A DNA stretch of 64,000 bases, from contig NZ_PVLR01000036.1 of the NCBI RefSeq assembly GCF_002980625.1, positions 89,803 to 153,802 on the forward strand, read 5' to 3'. A program made the translations under genes and the position numbers. Source of the stretch: Malikia spinosa. Lineage in GTDB: Bacteria; Pseudomonadota; Gammaproteobacteria; Burkholderiales; Burkholderiaceae_C. This document shows positions 6,864 to 16,553 of the stretch, one piece after another; the stretch's first letter is position 1; the number at the start of each line of letters is the position of its first letter. Below the pieces are notes generated by a model. The model had not been told where the DNA came from. It saw nothing but the letters and a program-made list of their open reading frames with translations, and did not search any database.

Positions 6864-8201
6864 ATGACCCAAGACCTGCCCCAGACCCTGTCCGACTGGC
6901 TTGCCCATTGCGAGCGCATTCATCCCAAGACCATAGACATGGGGCTGGACCGGGTGCGCCAGGTGGCGCAGCGCCTCAACCAGGGTCGTGGCCTGCAGCC
7001 GGCCTGTCCGGTCATCATCGTCGGCGGCACCAACGGCAAGGGCTCGACCTGTGCCTTGCTCGAAACCATCTACCAGCAGGCCGGCTATCGCACCGGCCTC
7101 TACACCTCGCCGCATCTGGTGCATTTCGAGGAGCGCTGCCGCATTGAGGGCCAGACCGTCGCGGCCGACGCGCTGCTGCCGGCCTTTGCCGATGTCGAGC
7201 TCGCGCGGCGCGGCCATGGTGCTGACCAGCCCGAGATCAGCCTGAGCTACTTCGAGTTCACCACGCTGGCGATCGTGCTGACGCTGGCGCGCGCGCAGCT
7301 CGACCTCGTGATCCTCGAGGTCGGCCTGGGCGGCCGGCTGGACGCGGTCAACATCGTCGAGCCGGCCTGCTCGATCATCACCAGCATCGATGTCGACCAT
7401 ATCGAGTTCCTCGGCACCGACCGCGAGGCCATCGGCTACGAGAAGGCCGGCATCATGCGTACCGGCCGCCCGGTCATCGTCAGCGATCCGGTGCCGCCGC
7501 AAAGCGTGCTCGATCGCGCGCTCGAGATCGGTGCCGACCTGCACCGGGCCGGGCGCGATTTCCATTGCGGTGGCGACCAGCAGCAGTGGAACTGGGCTGG
7601 TCGCAGCCGGCGTTACGCTGGTCTGGCTTATCCGGCACTGCGCGGCGCCAATCAGCTCGTCAATGCCGCCGGCGTGCTGGCGGCGGTCGAGGCGTTGCAT
7701 CCCGTGTTGCCGGTCACGGCGCAGGCGGTGCGCAACGGCCTGGCCCTGGTCGAGTTGCCGGGCCGCTTCCAGATCGTGCCGGGCCAGCCGGCGCTGGTGC
7801 TCGACGTCGCGCACAACCCGCATTCAGTCGCCGCGCTGACCGAAAACCTCGACGCCATGGGTTACTACCCGACCACGCACGCGGTCTTCGGTGCCATGGC
7901 CGACAAGGACCTGTTGCCGATGTTCCAGCGTGTCAATCCGCTGATCGACCGCTGGTATTTCTGTGACCTGCCGCTGCCGCGCGCTGCGAGCGCGGCTGAC
8001 CTGGCGGCGATCTGGCGCGGCAGCCATCCGCGCCCCGCTGCCGGCTCGAGCCTGCACCCCAACCCCCAGGCGGCGCTGGACGCCGCGATTGCAGCCGCCG
8101 ACCCGGCTGATAGAATCGTGGTCTTCGGTTCTTTCTTTACCGTGGGCGGCGTGCTGCAAAACGGCCTCCCGAGGCTGGACGCCAAGCACCTTCCGGGCTG
8201 A
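6864..8201 (+). CDS. folC: Folylpolyglutamate synthase / dihydrofolate synthase
   Basis: A 445-aa bifunctional enzyme of the Mur ligase superfamily. It couples glutamate to dihydropteroate and adds further glutamates to folates, using ATP in the cytosol. The ATP loop is GGTNGKGSTC (about residues 52-61). The family signatures LVILEVGLGGRLDAVN and DVDHIEFLG follow, and the C-terminal glutamate ligase part carries DVAHNPHS. I chose ATG 6864 (MTQDLPQ) over an upstream TTG because MTQ.LP is the family start and the TTG has no ribosome site. It opens the folC-SPOR-cvpA-purF-metZ-gltX series typical of Burkholderiales. Confidence 0.95.
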   Translation: MTQDLPQTLSDWLAHCERIHPKTIDMGLDRVRQVAQRLNQGRGLQPACPVIIVGGTNGKGSTCALLETIYQQAGYRTGLYTSPHLVHFEERCRIEGQTVAADALLPAFADVELARRGHGADQPEISLSYFEFTTLAIVLTLARAQLDLVILEVGLGGRLDAVNIVEPACSIITSIDVDHIEFLGTDREAIGYEKAGIMRTGRPVIVSDPVPPQSVLDRALEIGADLHRAGRDFHCGGDQQQWNWAGRSRRYAGLAYPALRGANQLVNAAGVLAAVEALHPVLPVTAQAVRNGLALVELPGRFQIVPGQPALVLDVAHNPHSVAALTENLDAMGYYPTTHAVFGAMADKDLLPMFQRVNPLIDRWYFCDLPLPRAASAADLAAIWRGSHPRPAAGSSLHPNPQAALDAAIAAADPADRIVVFGSFFTVGGVLQNGLPRLDAKHLPG

Positions 8202-8253
8202 CCCAGCTGCCAGTCCCCGACCCGACACGGCCCACCCATCACAGCACTGGCGA

Positions 8254-9171
8254 ATGTTCAAATTCCGATTCGGCGGCCAGGGCGGCTCCAGCCCGACGCC
8301 GCCTCCCACGACGATCGAAACCGTGCGCCGTCGCGCCCGGCACCGCTTGCTGGGTGCCACCGTGCTGGTGCTGGCAGGCGTGATCGGTTTTCCGCTGCTG
8401 TTCGAGTCGCAGCCGCGCCCGGTGCCGGTTGATTTCGAGATCGACATTCCGACGCGTCAGGCCGCCAAGTCCCTGGTGCCGGCCAGCGAGGCTGAGCCTT
8501 CGAACGACGTGCGCACCGGAGGCCTGGATGAGTCCGAGGAGTTCGTGCCTGCTGCGCCAGTAGCGCAGGTGGCGCCGGTGGCATCCGTTGCGCCGGCTGT
8601 TCCAGCAGCGCCTGCTGCGCCGCTGGTCAAGGCGCCTGCCGAGCAGGCGTTGATCGCCCCGCCGGTGCCCCTGCACCCCGTCGCCAAGCCCGTATCGCCA
8701 GAGCCCGCAGCACCCGCGGCTCAGGCCCTGCCAGTTATCAAGCCCCAGCCCAAGCCTGCGGTCGAGCCTCCGGTCAAGAAACCGGTCGAATCCAGGCCGG
8801 CAGAAAAGCCAGCCGAGAAGCCAGCTGAAAAGCCAGCTGAAAAGCCGGTCAAGGCGAGCGAGGACTCGGCGCGCGCGCAGGCCCTGCTCGAGGGCAAGCC
8901 CGTACCTGCTCCGTCGGCCGAACCGGACAAGGCAGCGGCCAAGCCGCGCCACATCGTGCAGGTCGGCGCCTTCGTCGATCCCAACCTGGCGCAGGAAGCG
9001 CGCATGAAGCTTGAGCGTTCCGGCCTGGTCACCTACACCCAGATCAGCAATACCCCCGACGGCCCGCGCACCCGCGTGCGCCTGGGACCCTTCCTGACCC
9101 GTGCCGAGGCCGACAAGGCCGCTGCCAAGGCCAGGGCGCTGGGACTGTCTGCCGCCATTCTCGCGCTTTGA
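8254..9171 (+). CDS. SPOR domain protein (DedD-like)
   Basis: A 305-aa bitopic membrane protein. A short basic cytosolic N-terminus is followed by one membrane helix (about residues 28-48). A long Ala/Pro/Lys-rich periplasmic linker comes next, including four to five tandem PAEK units near 8800-8860. A C-terminal SPOR domain (about 232-305, beginning HIVQVGAFVDP) completes it. SPOR domains bind denuded glycan strands at the division septum. The position between folC and cvpA matches dedD in many proteobacteria. I chose ATG 8254 (MFKFRFGG). Earlier codons in this frame overlap folC. Its TGA overlaps the cvpA ATG. Confidence 0.88.
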   Translation: MFKFRFGGQGGSSPTPPPTTIETVRRRARHRLLGATVLVLAGVIGFPLLFESQPRPVPVDFEIDIPTRQAAKSLVPASEAEPSNDVRTGGLDESEEFVPAAPVAQVAPVASVAPAVPAAPAAPLVKAPAEQALIAPPVPLHPVAKPVSPEPAAPAAQALPVIKPQPKPAVEPPVKKPVESRPAEKPAEKPAEKPAEKPVKASEDSARAQALLEGKPVPAPSAEPDKAAAKPRHIVQVGAFVDPNLAQEARMKLERSGLVTYTQISNTPDGPRTRVRLGPFLTRAEADKAAAKARALGLSAAILAL

Positions 9172-9656
9172 TGGCGGCGGTCGATCTCATCCTGCTGCTG
9201 TTGCTGCTGGCTTCCGTGTTGCTGGGGCTGTGGCGTGGTCTGGTCTACGAGTTGCTCTCGATCGCTGGCTGGGTCGCGGCCTTTCTGCTGGCGCAGAGCT
9301 TTGCTGCCTGGGCCGGCGAGCGCCTGCCCTTGAAGGATTTCACTGAGCCGCTGCGTTATGCAGCGGGCTTCATCGCTGTTTTTGTCGCGGCCGCCTTTGG
9401 TGCCGGTCTGCTGTCCTGGCTGCTGGGCCGTCTGGTCGACTCCGTCGGGCTGGGCCCGGTCGACCGTGTGCTCGGCGCGGGCTTTGGCCTGCTGCGTGGC
9501 CTGGTCATGCTGCTGGCACTGGCACTGGTGGTCAACATGACTCCGTTCAAACAACAAGAAGGCTGGCAGGCGTCAGTCGGAGCAAGAGGCCTCGATCGTG
9601 GCCTGCACTGGCTCAAGGACGCCATGCCGGATAGCCTGGCCCGCTACTTTCCCTGA
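9171..9656 (+). CDS. cvpA: CvpA family membrane protein
   Basis: A 161-aa inner-membrane protein with four hydrophobic segments, at about residues 4-22, 26-46, 62-85 and 99-120, the normal CvpA topology. The conserved GLWRGLVYELLS follows the first helix. CvpA was first described as needed for colicin V production. It also affects envelope stress and purF expression in enteric bacteria. It begins within the stop of the SPOR gene (TGATG) and ends 22 bp before purF, so the three are probably co-transcribed. Confidence 0.92.
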   Translation: MAAVDLILLLLLLASVLLGLWRGLVYELLSIAGWVAAFLLAQSFAAWAGERLPLKDFTEPLRYAAGFIAVFVAAAFGAGLLSWLLGRLVDSVGLGPVDRVLGAGFGLLRGLVMLLALALVVNMTPFKQQEGWQASVGARGLDRGLHWLKDAMPDSLARYFP

Positions 9657-9678
9657 AAATTACTAGAGGAATCACGTC

Positions 9679-11190
9679 ATGTGTGGAATCGTCGGCGTTG
9701 TCAGCAACGCACCTGTCAACCAGTTGATCTATGACGCCCTGCTGCTGTTGCAGCACCGTGGCCAGGATGCCGCCGGCATCGCAACCCAGCTCGAACGCAA
9801 GTTCTTCATGCACAAGGCCAAGGGCATGGTCAAGGACGTGTTCCGCACCCGCAACATGCGCGCGCTGCCGGGCAACTGTGGCCTGGGTCAGGTGCGCTAC
9901 CCGACGGCGGGCAATGCCTTCAGCGAGGAAGAGGCCCAGCCCTTCTACGTCAACGCGCCGTTCGGCATCGTGATGGCGCACAACGGCAACCTGACCAATG
10001 CCGCCTTGCTCAAGCAGGAGATGATCCAGCTCGACCACCGCCACATCAACACCGAGAGCGACTCTGAAGTGCTGCTCAACGTGCTGGCGCACGAGCTCGG
10101 CCAGGCCACCGATCACGGTGCACTGAGCCGCGACGCGGTGTTCGCCGCCGTGCGCGCGGTGCACAAGCGCATCAAGGGCAGCTACGCGGTGGTGGCGATG
10201 ATCGCGGGTCACGGCCTGCTGGCCTTCCGCGACCCCTACGGCATCCGCCCGCTCTGCCTGGGCCAGGGCAAGGACGGCACCGTGATGGTCGCCAGCGAAT
10301 CGGTCGCGCTCGAGGGCACCGGCCATGATTTCGTGCGCGACATCGCGCCCGGCGAGGCGGTCTTCATCGGCCTCGACGGCCAGATGCGCTTCGAGCAATG
10401 CGCCGACAAGACGCAGCTCTACCCCTGCGTGTTCGAGTTCGTCTACCTGGCGCGCCCGGACTCGACCATCGACGGCATCTCGGTCTACCAGGCCCGCCTC
10501 AACATGGGCGAGACCCTGGCGGCGCGTGTGGCCGAAATGGTGCCGATCGACCAGATCGATGTCGTGATCCCGATCCCCGAGTCGAGCCGACCGTCCGCGA
10601 CCGAGCTGGCCGACCGCCTGGGCAAGCCCTACCGCGAGGGCTTCGTCAAGAACCGCTATGTCGGCCGTACCTTCATCATGCCGGGCCAGGCGGTGCGCAA
10701 GAAGTCGGTGCGCCAGAAGCTCAACGTGATCGCCAGCGAGTTCAAGGGCCGCAATGTGCTGCTGGTTGATGACTCGATCGTGCGCGGCACCACCTCTAAG
10801 GAAATCGTGCAGATGGCGCGCGATGCCGGCGCCAACAAGGTCTACATGGCCAGCGCCGCGCCGCCGGTGATCTACCCGAACGTCTACGGCATCGACATGC
10901 CGACCAAGGGCGAACTGGTCGCGCATGGCCGCACGTTGGAGGAAATCCGCCAGATCATCGGCTGCGATGCGCTGATCTACCAGGATGTCGATGGCATGAA
11001 GCAGGCCGTGGGCAAGCTGCGCGCCGACCTCGACGGCTTCGAGGCGTCCTGCTTCGACGGCGTCTACTGCACCGGCGACGTCAGCCCCGAGGACGCCGTG
11101 CGCATGAATGAGCAGCGCGTCGGCTCGGACGACGAAGAGGGCAGCAGCGGTTCGCGCCTGGCCCTGCCCAACGCCTCTCAGGAGTCCTGA
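9679..11190 (+). CDS. purF: Amidophosphoribosyltransferase
   Basis: A 503-aa enzyme that makes 5-phosphoribosylamine from PRPP and glutamine, the first committed step of purine synthesis. Cys2 after Met is the glutaminase nucleophile (MCGIVGVV). The N-terminal Ntn glutaminase domain covers about 2-235. The C-terminal phosphoribosyltransferase part carries the PRPP loop [14 protein letters not shown] (about residues 360-373). AGAGGAATC is the ribosome site. The length matches other PurF proteins. The last 30 or so residues are polar and Ser/Asp rich, a harmless tail. It is followed after 3 bp by metZ, the usual betaproteobacterial order. Confidence 0.97.
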   Translation: MCGIVGVVSNAPVNQLIYDALLLLQHRGQDAAGIATQLERKFFMHKAKGMVKDVFRTRNMRALPGNCGLGQVRYPTAGNAFSEEEAQPFYVNAPFGIVMAHNGNLTNAALLKQEMIQLDHRHINTESDSEVLLNVLAHELGQATDHGALSRDAVFAAVRAVHKRIKGSYAVVAMIAGHGLLAFRDPYGIRPLCLGQGKDGTVMVASESVALEGTGHDFVRDIAPGEAVFIGLDGQMRFEQCADKTQLYPCVFEFVYLARPDSTIDGISVYQARLNMGETLAARVAEMVPIDQIDVVIPIPESSRPSATELADRLGKPYREGFVKNRYVGRTFIMPGQAVRKKSVRQKLNVIASEFKGRNVLLVDDSIVRGTTSKEIVQMARDAGANKVYMASAAPPVIYPNVYGIDMPTKGELVAHGRTLEEIRQIIGCDALIYQDVDGMKQAVGKLRADLDGFEASCFDGVYCTGDVSPEDAVRMNEQRVGSDDEEGSSGSRLALPNASQES

Positions 11191-11193
11191 GCC

Positions 11194-12405
11194 ATGGCCG
11201 ATCCGAAATGGGACGGGTTGCAGCGCGAGACGCTGGCCGTGCGCCTGGCGGTCGAGCGCAGCCAATACGGCGAAAATTCCGAGGCGCTCTACCTGACCAG
11301 CGGCTATGTGCAGCCCAGTGCCGAGGTTTCGGCGCGCCGCTTCGGCGGCCAGGAGGAGGGCTATACCTACGGCCGCTCCAGCAACCCGACCGTTACCAGC
11401 TTCGAGCAGCGCCTGGCCGCGCTCGAGGGCACGCAGGCCTGCATGGCGACCGCCTCGGGCATGTCGGCCATCATGCTGATGTGTTTTAGCCTGCTCAAGG
11501 CCGGTGACCATGTGATCATCTCGCAGTCGATGTTCGGTTCGACGCTCAAGCTGATCGGCTCCGAGTTCGCGCGCTTCGGCGTCGAGACCTCGGTGGTGCC
11601 GCAGACCGACCTGGCGGCCTGGAAGGCGGCGATCCGCCCTGGCATCACCCGGCTGCTGTTCGCCGAGACGCCGACCAATCCGCTCGGCGAGGTCTGTGAC
11701 ATCGCGGCGCTGGCCGAGCTGGCGCACGATGTCGGCGCGCTGCTGGCGGTCGACAACTGCTTCGCGACGCCGGCGCTGCAGCGCCCGGTCGAGTTCGGCG
11801 CCGACATCGTGATGCACTCGGGCACCAAGTACCTCGACGGCCAGGGCCGGGTGCTCGCCGGCGCGCTCTGCGCGAGCGAGCAGCTGGTGCTGGAGAAGTT
11901 CCTGCCGGTGCAGAAGAACTCGGGCATGGTGCTGTCGCCCTTCAACGCCTGGGTCGTGCTCAAGGGCCTGGAGACGCTGGACCTGCGCATGAAGGCGCAA
12001 AGCGCGCAGGCGCATGAGCTGGCGCTCTGGCTCGAGTCCCATCCGGCCGTGGCACGGGTGCATTACCCCGGCCTGGCCAGCCACCCGCAGCATGCGCTGG
12101 CCATGAAGCAGATGAATGGCTGCGGCGGTGCGGTGGTCTCGTTCGACGTCAAGGCCCCCAGCCCCGAGCAGGCGCGCGCCAATGCCTTCCAGGTGCTTGA
12201 CTCGATGCAGCTGCTGTCGCTCTGTACCAACCTCGGCGACACCAAGACCCTCTGCACCCATCCGGCCAGCACGTCGCACGGCAAGCTGTCCGAGGCGCAG
12301 CGCCAGGCCGCTGGCATCAACCAGGGCCTGATCCGCGTCGCCGTGGGCCTGGAGCACCTCGACGACATCAAGGCCGACCTCGAGCGCGGCCTCAGCCTCA
12401 TCTGA
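11194..12405 (+). CDS. metZ: O-succinylhomoserine sulfhydrylase
   Basis: A 403-aa PLP enzyme of the Cys/Met metabolism family. It converts an O-acylhomoserine and sulfide into homocysteine for methionine synthesis. The PLP lysine lies in [12 protein letters not shown], the sequence typical of MetZ, where GQGR distinguishes it from Met[11 protein letters not shown] and the aspartate of [11 protein letters not shown] are also present. It is placed directly after purF as in most Burkholderiales. Substrate (succinyl or acetyl ester) cannot be decided by eye. The MetZ name rests on context and motif. Confidence 0.93.
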   Translation: MADPKWDGLQRETLAVRLAVERSQYGENSEALYLTSGYVQPSAEVSARRFGGQEEGYTYGRSSNPTVTSFEQRLAALEGTQACMATASGMSAIMLMCFSLLKAGDHVIISQSMFGSTLKLIGSEFARFGVETSVVPQTDLAAWKAAIRPGITRLLFAETPTNPLGEVCDIAALAELAHDVGALLAVDNCFATPALQRPVEFGADIVMHSGTKYLDGQGRVLAGALCASEQLVLEKFLPVQKNSGMVLSPFNAWVVLKGLETLDLRMKAQSAQAHELALWLESHPAVARVHYPGLASHPQHALAMKQMNGCGGAVVSFDVKAPSPEQARANAFQVLDSMQLLSLCTNLGDTKTLCTHPASTSHGKLSEAQRQAAGINQGLIRVAVGLEHLDDIKADLERGLSLI

Positions 12406-12415
12406 TCGAACGACC

Positions 12416-13822
12416 ATGACCCAACGCGTCCGTACCCGCTTCGCCCCGTCACCGACCGGCTTCATCCACCTCGGCAACATCCGCTCGGCGCTCTATCCCT
12501 GGGCCTTTGCCCGCGCCAAGGGCGGCGACTTCATCCTGCGCATCGAGGACACCGACCAGGAGCGCTCGACCCAGGCTGCGGTCGACGTCATCATCGAAGG
12601 CATGAAATGGCTCGGCCTCGACCATGACGAGGGCCCGTTCTACCAGATGCAGCGCATGGCGCGCTACAAGGAAGTGCTGGCCGAACTGATCGCTGCCGGC
12701 CATGTCTACCCCTGCTACATGAGCATGGCCGAGCTCGACGCGCTGCGCGAGCGCCAGATGGCAGCCAAGGAAAAGCCGCGCTATGACGGCACCTGGCGCC
12801 CGGAGCCCGGCAAGGTGCTGCCTGCCATCCCTGAGGGCGTGGCGCCGGTGCTGCGCTTCAAGAACCCGAAGGAAGGCGTCGTGGCCTGGGACGACAAGGT
12901 CAAGGGCCGGATCGAGATCGCCAACGCCGAGCTCGACGACCTGGTGATCGCGCGTCCGGCCGCGCCCGGCGAGTCGGTCGGCGTGCCGACCTACAACTTC
13001 TGCGTCGTGGTCGACGACCTCGACATGGGCATCACCCATGTGATCCGGGGCGACGACCACATCAACAACACGCCGCGCCAGATCAACATCTTCCAGGCCC
13101 TGGGCCGCGAGGTGCCGGTCTATGCCCACCTGCCGACCGTGCTCAACGAGCAGGGCGAGAAGATGAGCAAGCGCAATGGCGCCAAGCCGGTCACGCAGTA
13201 CCGCGAGGAGGGCTACCTGCCCGAGGCCATGATCAACTACCTGGCTCGCCTGGGCTGGAGTCATGGCGACGACGAGATCTTCAGCCGGGCCCAGTTCCTC
13301 GAATGGTTCGACCTCGACCACCTGGGCCGCAGCGCGGCGCAGTTCGATGAGGCCAAGCTGCGCTGGGTCAACGGCCAGCACATGAAGACCACGCCCGACG
13401 CCCAGCTGGTGCCGCTGGTGGCCGAGCAGCTTGCCAAGCGCGGCATCACGGCCGACGCGCGGCTGGAAGCGATCTGCGCCTTGTTCAAGGACCGCTGCGA
13501 CACCACGCTGGTGCTGGCCGACTGGGCCGCTGCCTTCTACGCGCCAGTTGCGCCGCAGCCCGAGGACCTGGCCAAGCACCTGAGCGACGCCGTCAAGCCC
13601 GCGATTGCCGCCTTCGCCGCCAAGCTGACTGAAGGCGAGTGGAGCAAGGAAGCGATTGCCGCCGCGATGAAGGCGACACTGGCCGAGTTCGGCCTCAAGA
13701 TGCCTGCGCTGGCGATGCCGGTGCGCGTGCTGGTGATGGGCACGCCGCAGACGCCTTCGGTCGATGCGGTGCTTTTCTTGCAGGGGCGTGAAAAAGTTTT
13801 GACCTGCTTGCAGAAGGCCTGA
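12416..13822 (+). CDS. gltX: Glutamyl-tRNA synthetase
   Basis: A 468-aa class I aminoacyl-tRNA synthetase that charges tRNA-Glu. The HIGH-like motif is [11 protein letters not shown] (about residues 10-20) and the KMSKS-like motif is EKMSKRNG (about 244-251). The C-terminal half is the alpha-helical anticodon-binding cage. Length is standard. Three tRNA-Glu genes stand just downstream, a functional pairing also seen in other bacteria. It begins 10 bp after metZ. Confidence 0.97.
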   Translation: MTQRVRTRFAPSPTGFIHLGNIRSALYPWAFARAKGGDFILRIEDTDQERSTQAAVDVIIEGMKWLGLDHDEGPFYQMQRMARYKEVLAELIAAGHVYPCYMSMAELDALRERQMAAKEKPRYDGTWRPEPGKVLPAIPEGVAPVLRFKNPKEGVVAWDDKVKGRIEIANAELDDLVIARPAAPGESVGVPTYNFCVVVDDLDMGITHVIRGDDHINNTPRQINIFQALGREVPVYAHLPTVLNEQGEKMSKRNGAKPVTQYREEGYLPEAMINYLARLGWSHGDDEIFSRAQFLEWFDLDHLGRSAAQFDEAKLRWVNGQHMKTTPDAQLVPLVAEQLAKRGITADARLEAICALFKDRCDTTLVLADWAAAFYAPVAPQPEDLAKHLSDAVKPAIAAFAAKLTEGEWSKEAIAAAMKATLAEFGLKMPALAMPVRVLVMGTPQTPSVDAVLFLQGREKVLTCLQKA

Positions 13823-13837
13823 AAATCACTATACAAT
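13808..13837 (+). promoter_or_regulatory. Candidate promoter of the tRNA cluster
   Basis: TTGCAG (13808-13813) and TACAAT (13832-13837) are separated by 18 bp. They overlap the end of gltX and sit about 100 bp upstream of the first tRNA. A second strong -10-like hexamer, TATAAT (13910-13915), lies 21 bp before the first tRNA but lacks a clear -35 at the right distance. Either or both may drive the array. Confidence 0.4.
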
Positions 13838-13936
13838 GCGAGTCTTGCTGATGCAGACATACAAAACGAAACGCGATATCGCCGCAAATCGATAGAGTAA
13901 AAAGTAATGTATAATCTGCAACGCTGCAGACCAGAA

Positions 13937-14012
<76 letters not shown>

Positions 14013-14045
14013 TCAAGGTTTGCAGTAATCAGTAGTCCAGGTTTT

Positions 14046-14121
14046 GACCCTATCGTCTAGAGGCCTAGGACATCACCCTTTCACGGTGAGTACCGGGGTT
14101 CGAATCCCCGTAGGGTCGCCA
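14046..14121 (+). tRNA. tRNA-Glu (TTC), copy 1
   Basis: A complete 76-nt cloverleaf with CCA. Acceptor GACCCTA/TAGGGTC, anticodon loop CTTTCAC, anticodon TTC. It resembles the known tRNA-Glu sequence of Escherichia coli, including GTCTAGAGG in the D arm. Confidence 0.97.
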
Positions 14122-14177
14122 AGTTTGCAGCGCTTGGCTGCTTGATCGAAAGATCAGGTGGCGAAGCTGCACTACCA

Positions 14178-14254
14178 GGAGTGGTAGTTCAGTTGGTTAG
14201 AATACCGGCCTGTCACGCCGGGGGTCGCGGGTTCGAGTCCCGTCCACTCCGCCA
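14178..14254 (+). tRNA. tRNA-Asp (GTC), copy 1
   Basis: A complete 77-nt cloverleaf with CCA. Acceptor GGAGTGG/CCACTCC, anticodon loop CTGTCAC, anticodon GTC. Confidence 0.97.
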
Positions 14255-14282
14255 AGATTTTGTTTGCTGTCGTGGCAACCAT

Positions 14283-14358
<76 letters not shown>

Positions 14359-14386
14359 TCTGGTTCCACGATTCAAGTCCTCATAC

Positions 14387-14462
14387 GACCCTATCGTCTA
14401 GAGGCCTAGGACATCACCCTTTCACGGTGAGTACCGGGGTTCGAATCCCCGTAGGGTCGCCA
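14387..14462 (+). tRNA. tRNA-Glu (TTC), copy 2
   Basis: Identical by eye to copy 1. The 16 bp directly before it (14371-14386) are repeated before copy 3. Confidence 0.97.
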
Positions 14463-14515
14463 AGTTGTAGCGCTTGGCAAATCGGCGCAAGCCGGTGTGC
14501 AAAAGCTGCCTGCCA

Positions 14516-14592
14516 GGAGTGGTAGTTCAGTTGGTTAGAATACCGGCCTGTCACGCCGGGGGTCGCGGGTTCGAGTCCCGTCCACTCCGCCA
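14516..14592 (+). tRNA. tRNA-Asp (GTC), copy 2
   Basis: Identical by eye to copy 1, with CCA encoded. Confidence 0.97.
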
Positions 14593-14610
14593 GAATTCAA
14601 GTCCTCATAC

Positions 14611-14686
14611 GACCCTATCGTCTAGAGGCCTAGGACATCACCCTTTCACGGTGAGTACCGGGGTTCGAATCCCCGTAGGGTCGCCA
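14611..14686 (+). tRNA. tRNA-Glu (TTC), copy 3
   Basis: Identical by eye to copies 1 and 2. No tRNA-Ala precedes this copy. Confidence 0.97.
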
Positions 14687-14738
14687 AGTTCTCAGCGCTT
14701 GGCCGGTTGAAAACTTCAATCGACAAAGCTGTGTGCCA

Positions 14739-14815
14739 GGAGTGGTAGTTCAGTTGGTTAGAATACCGGCCTGTCACGCCGGGGGTCGCGGGTTCGAGTC
14801 CCGTCCACTCCGCCA
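14739..14815 (+). tRNA. tRNA-Asp (GTC), copy 3
   Basis: Identical by eye to copies 1 and 2. It is the last tRNA of the array, directly before a terminator. Confidence 0.97.
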
Positions 14816-14821
14816 GATCGC

Positions 14822-14856
14822 AAACCCTTGCAAGTCATGCTTGCAGGGGTTTTTTG
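14822..14856 (+). terminator. Rho-independent terminator of the tRNA array
   Basis: A stem of AACCC-TTGCAAG (14823-14834) with CTTGCA-GGGGTT and a TCATG loop, followed by a run of six T. It ends just after the last tRNA-Asp. Confidence 0.85.
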
Positions 14857-14927
14857 CATTCTGGCGGCGGATACTGTTTTCACGGCCAAGGTCTAGAATC
14901 AGGCCAACCCTTGCGGAGGCCTTTGCC

Positions 14928-15263
14928 GTGCACGACATCCCATCCTATTCCCCCCAGGCACCTGAGCGCGCCGAAGTCGACGCGCTGCCGGGCCTGACCC
15001 TGTTGCAGTTCGGCACCGACTGGTGCGGACATTGCCAGGCCGCGGCGCCGGCCGTGGCCGAGGCGCTGCAGGCCTCTGCTGCCACTTCTGCTTCCGCTTT
15101 GCGCCACCTGCTGGTTGAGGATGGTCCCGGTCGGCCGCTGGGCCGCAGCTTCCGGGTCAAGCTCTGGCCTACCTTGATCCTGTTGCGTGACGGCCAGGAA
15201 GTCGATCGCCTGGTGCGCCCGACCGAGGCCGCCGCTGTGGCCCGGCTGCTGGCGCAAGGCTGA
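14928..15263 (+). CDS. Thioredoxin-like protein
   Basis: A 111-aa protein with a thioredoxin fold. The active site W-C-G-H-C is at about residues 29-33 (FGTDWCGHCQA), and the cis-proline region is LWPTLILLRDGQ. WCGHC is the protein-disulfide-isomerase-type variant of the usual WCGPC, so its redox potential may differ from that of TrxA. No signal peptide is seen, so it is probably cytosolic. I chose the GTG at 14928 because GGAGG stands 9 bp upstream. Longer readings run through the last tRNA-Asp. Confidence 0.85.
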   Translation: MHDIPSYSPQAPERAEVDALPGLTLLQFGTDWCGHCQAAAPAVAEALQASAATSASALRHLLVEDGPGRPLGRSFRVKLWPTLILLRDGQEVDRLVRPTEAAAVARLLAQG

Positions 15264-15276
15264 TTCGATCGATGCC

Positions 15277-15297
15277 GCCACCCTGTGCCGGGGTGGC
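15277..15297. terminator. Stem-loop between convergent genes
   Basis: GCCACCC (15277-15283) and GGGTGGC (15291-15297) form a perfect 7-bp stem with a 7-nt loop. It lies between the thioredoxin-like gene and the converging HTH/coiled-coil gene. There is no T run, so termination is only a guess. Confidence 0.35.
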
Positions 15298-15314
15298 AAC
15301 CGCCTGGCTGGAGA

Positions 15315-15782
15315 TCAGTCCAGGCCGAGCTGGGCGCGCAGCTGCCGGTTCTGCACCTGCAGCTGTTCGACCAGGGATTCGGCCGCATCGAGCCGCTGCT
15401 GCAGGCTTGCCAGCTGGTCCAGCAGGCTTTGCGGCTCGGCGCTGCTCGCGTCGGCGCTGGCAGCCAGTTGCAGGCGCGCCGCGTCGCGGGTCTGTGCCAG
15501 CCGCGCATTGATCGCATCGCACCAGCTCATCACCTCGACCCGGGTTGTGTCCTTGTGCACCGGGTTCTGCAGCGTGGCCTTCTTGACGTCGGCACGCCGG
15601 CACAGTTCGGACTGCGTCATGCGGCCGTGGTTGTACGGGTAGCTGCCGCCATGGGCCTCGATCTCGGCTTCGATCTGGGCCATGGCCTGGCGCAGGCGCT
15701 GCAGCGCGGCCTCGGTACGCGGATGGCTATGGGCTGGCTCGACTTCGCGTGCCAGGTCGGCGGCCGGGGTCTGGCTGCTCAT
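15315..15782 (-). CDS. Hypothetical protein with HTH-like N-terminus and C-terminal coiled coil
   Basis: A 155-aa protein that I do not recognise. Residues 55-75 ([19 protein letters not shown]) resemble a helix-turn-helix of the XRE or AlpA kind. The last 40 residues ([18 protein letters not shown] and on) form a clear leucine-heptad coiled coil, likely for dimerisation. The layout is reminiscent of DNA-binding accessory proteins. It overlaps the VF530 gene by 4 bp (ATGA at 15779-15782), so it is probably made with it and with the MarR regulator. Its function is not known. Confidence 0.7.
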   Translation of the reverse strand: MSSQTPAADLAREVEPAHSHPRTEAALQRLRQAMAQIEAEIEAHGGSYPYNHGRMTQSELCRRADVKKATLQNPVHKDTTRVEVMSWCDAINARLAQTRDAARLQLAASADASSAEPQSLLDQLASLQQRLDAAESLVEQLQVQNRQLRAQLGLD

Positions 15783-16051
15783 CGCTGGGCCCGGCGCTGC
15801 TCGCGCAGCATGAACAGGTAGAGGCTTTCGACCTTTTCGCGCGCCCAGGGCGTCTTGCGCAGGAACTTGAGGCTGGAATTGACGCTGGGGTCGACGTTGA
15901 AGCAGCGGATCGGAATCTGCTCGCCGAGTCCGGCCCAGCCGTAATGCGCCTGCAGCGCGGTCACGATCGCTTCGAGCGTCAGGCCGTGCAGCGGGTTGTG
16001 CCGCTGTTGCGGGGCCGGCGGCGGGGAGTCCATGTCGGGTGTGGAGGTCAT
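15779..16051 (-). CDS. VF530 family DNA-binding protein (DUF2132)
   Basis: A 90-aa protein whose residues 18-85 match the VF530 family: [16 protein letters not shown], then [30 protein letters not shown]. The family is named after a Vibrio fischeri protein whose structure suggests DNA binding. Its cellular role is unknown. The ATG at 16051 is used because it overlaps the stop of the upstream marR gene in an ATGA arrangement (16048-16051). It in turn overlaps the downstream HTH gene by 4 bp, so three likely DNA-binding proteins are translationally chained. Confidence 0.85.
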   Translation of the reverse strand: MTSTPDMDSPPPAPQQRHNPLHGLTLEAIVTALQAHYGWAGLGEQIPIRCFNVDPSVNSSLKFLRKTPWAREKVESLYLFMLREQRRAQR

Positions 16052-16524
16052 GGCGGGGATTGTGCCGCCAAAGCGGGCTCGGTCGGCGCGACCGGCTGGG
16101 TCGAAATCTCGTGCATGACCGTCAACCAGCCGGCAGTGGCCTGTGGCCCGGCCCGATCCAGGGCCGCGCTCAGGTGCTCGGCCAGTGGCGAGGTCAGCTG
16201 CCATTCCAGTTGCCGGCCCGGCTCGGTCAGCGCCAGCTGCCGGACCCGGCGGTCATGTGCCGGGGTGCTGACGGTCACCAGCCCCAGCTCGACCAGTTGC
16301 CGCAGTGGCGCGTGCAGTGCCTGCTTGCTGACGCCGAGCCGCTCGAGCAGTTCGCTGACCGTCAGGTCAGGATGGCGTGCCACATAGTAGAGCACTCGGT
16401 GATGCACCCGCCCGAGCCCGCGTTGCGCCAGCAGCGCGTCCGAGCCCGAGGTATAGGTCCGGTAAGCCTGATAGAACAACGCGATCGAGGCCATCAGGTC
16501 GGGTGGTGTGGTTACGTCAATCAT
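16048..16524 (-). CDS. MarR family transcriptional regulator
   Basis: A 158-aa winged-helix regulator. The HTH lies at about residues 58-80 ([29 protein letters not shown]) and the wing carries the typical [14 protein letters not shown] (about 91-104). It is divergent from a CoA-transferase gene. A perfect 15-bp palindrome covers its own first codons and another lies just upstream of the CoA-transferase, so it likely represses both itself and that gene. A ligand linked to acyl-CoA metabolism is plausible but is inference. Confidence 0.92.
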   Translation of the reverse strand: MIDVTTPPDLMASIALFYQAYRTYTSGSDALLAQRGLGRVHHRVLYYVARHPDLTVSELLERLGVSKQALHAPLRQLVELGLVTVSTPAHDRRVRQLALTEPGRQLEWQLTSPLAEHLSAALDRAGPQATAGWLTVMHEISTQPVAPTEPALAAQSPP

Positions 16525-16530
16525 ATTGAC
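16516..16530. promoter_or_regulatory. MarR-type operator 1, over the marR start codon
   Basis: GTCAAT-CAT-ATTGAC is a perfect inverted repeat. It includes the marR start codon (16524-16522 on the minus strand), so bound protein would block initiation or early elongation of its own gene. A further half-palindrome (TGAC...GTCA, 16527-16540) partly overlaps it. Confidence 0.7.
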
Positions 16531-16553
16531 TTAATTGTCATTCGGCGTTAGCA

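Noticed and set aside
8795..8860. Tandem PAEK repeats as a mobile or regulatory repeat
   Set aside because: They are in frame in the disordered linker of a SPOR protein, where such low complexity is normal.
9613..12480. A 955-codon open frame on the minus strand opposite cvpA, purF and metZ
   Set aside because: It is His/Arg/Ala/Leu-rich nonsense with no domain. Long antisense frames are expected in GC-rich genes with this codon usage, and purF and metZ on the plus strand are certain.
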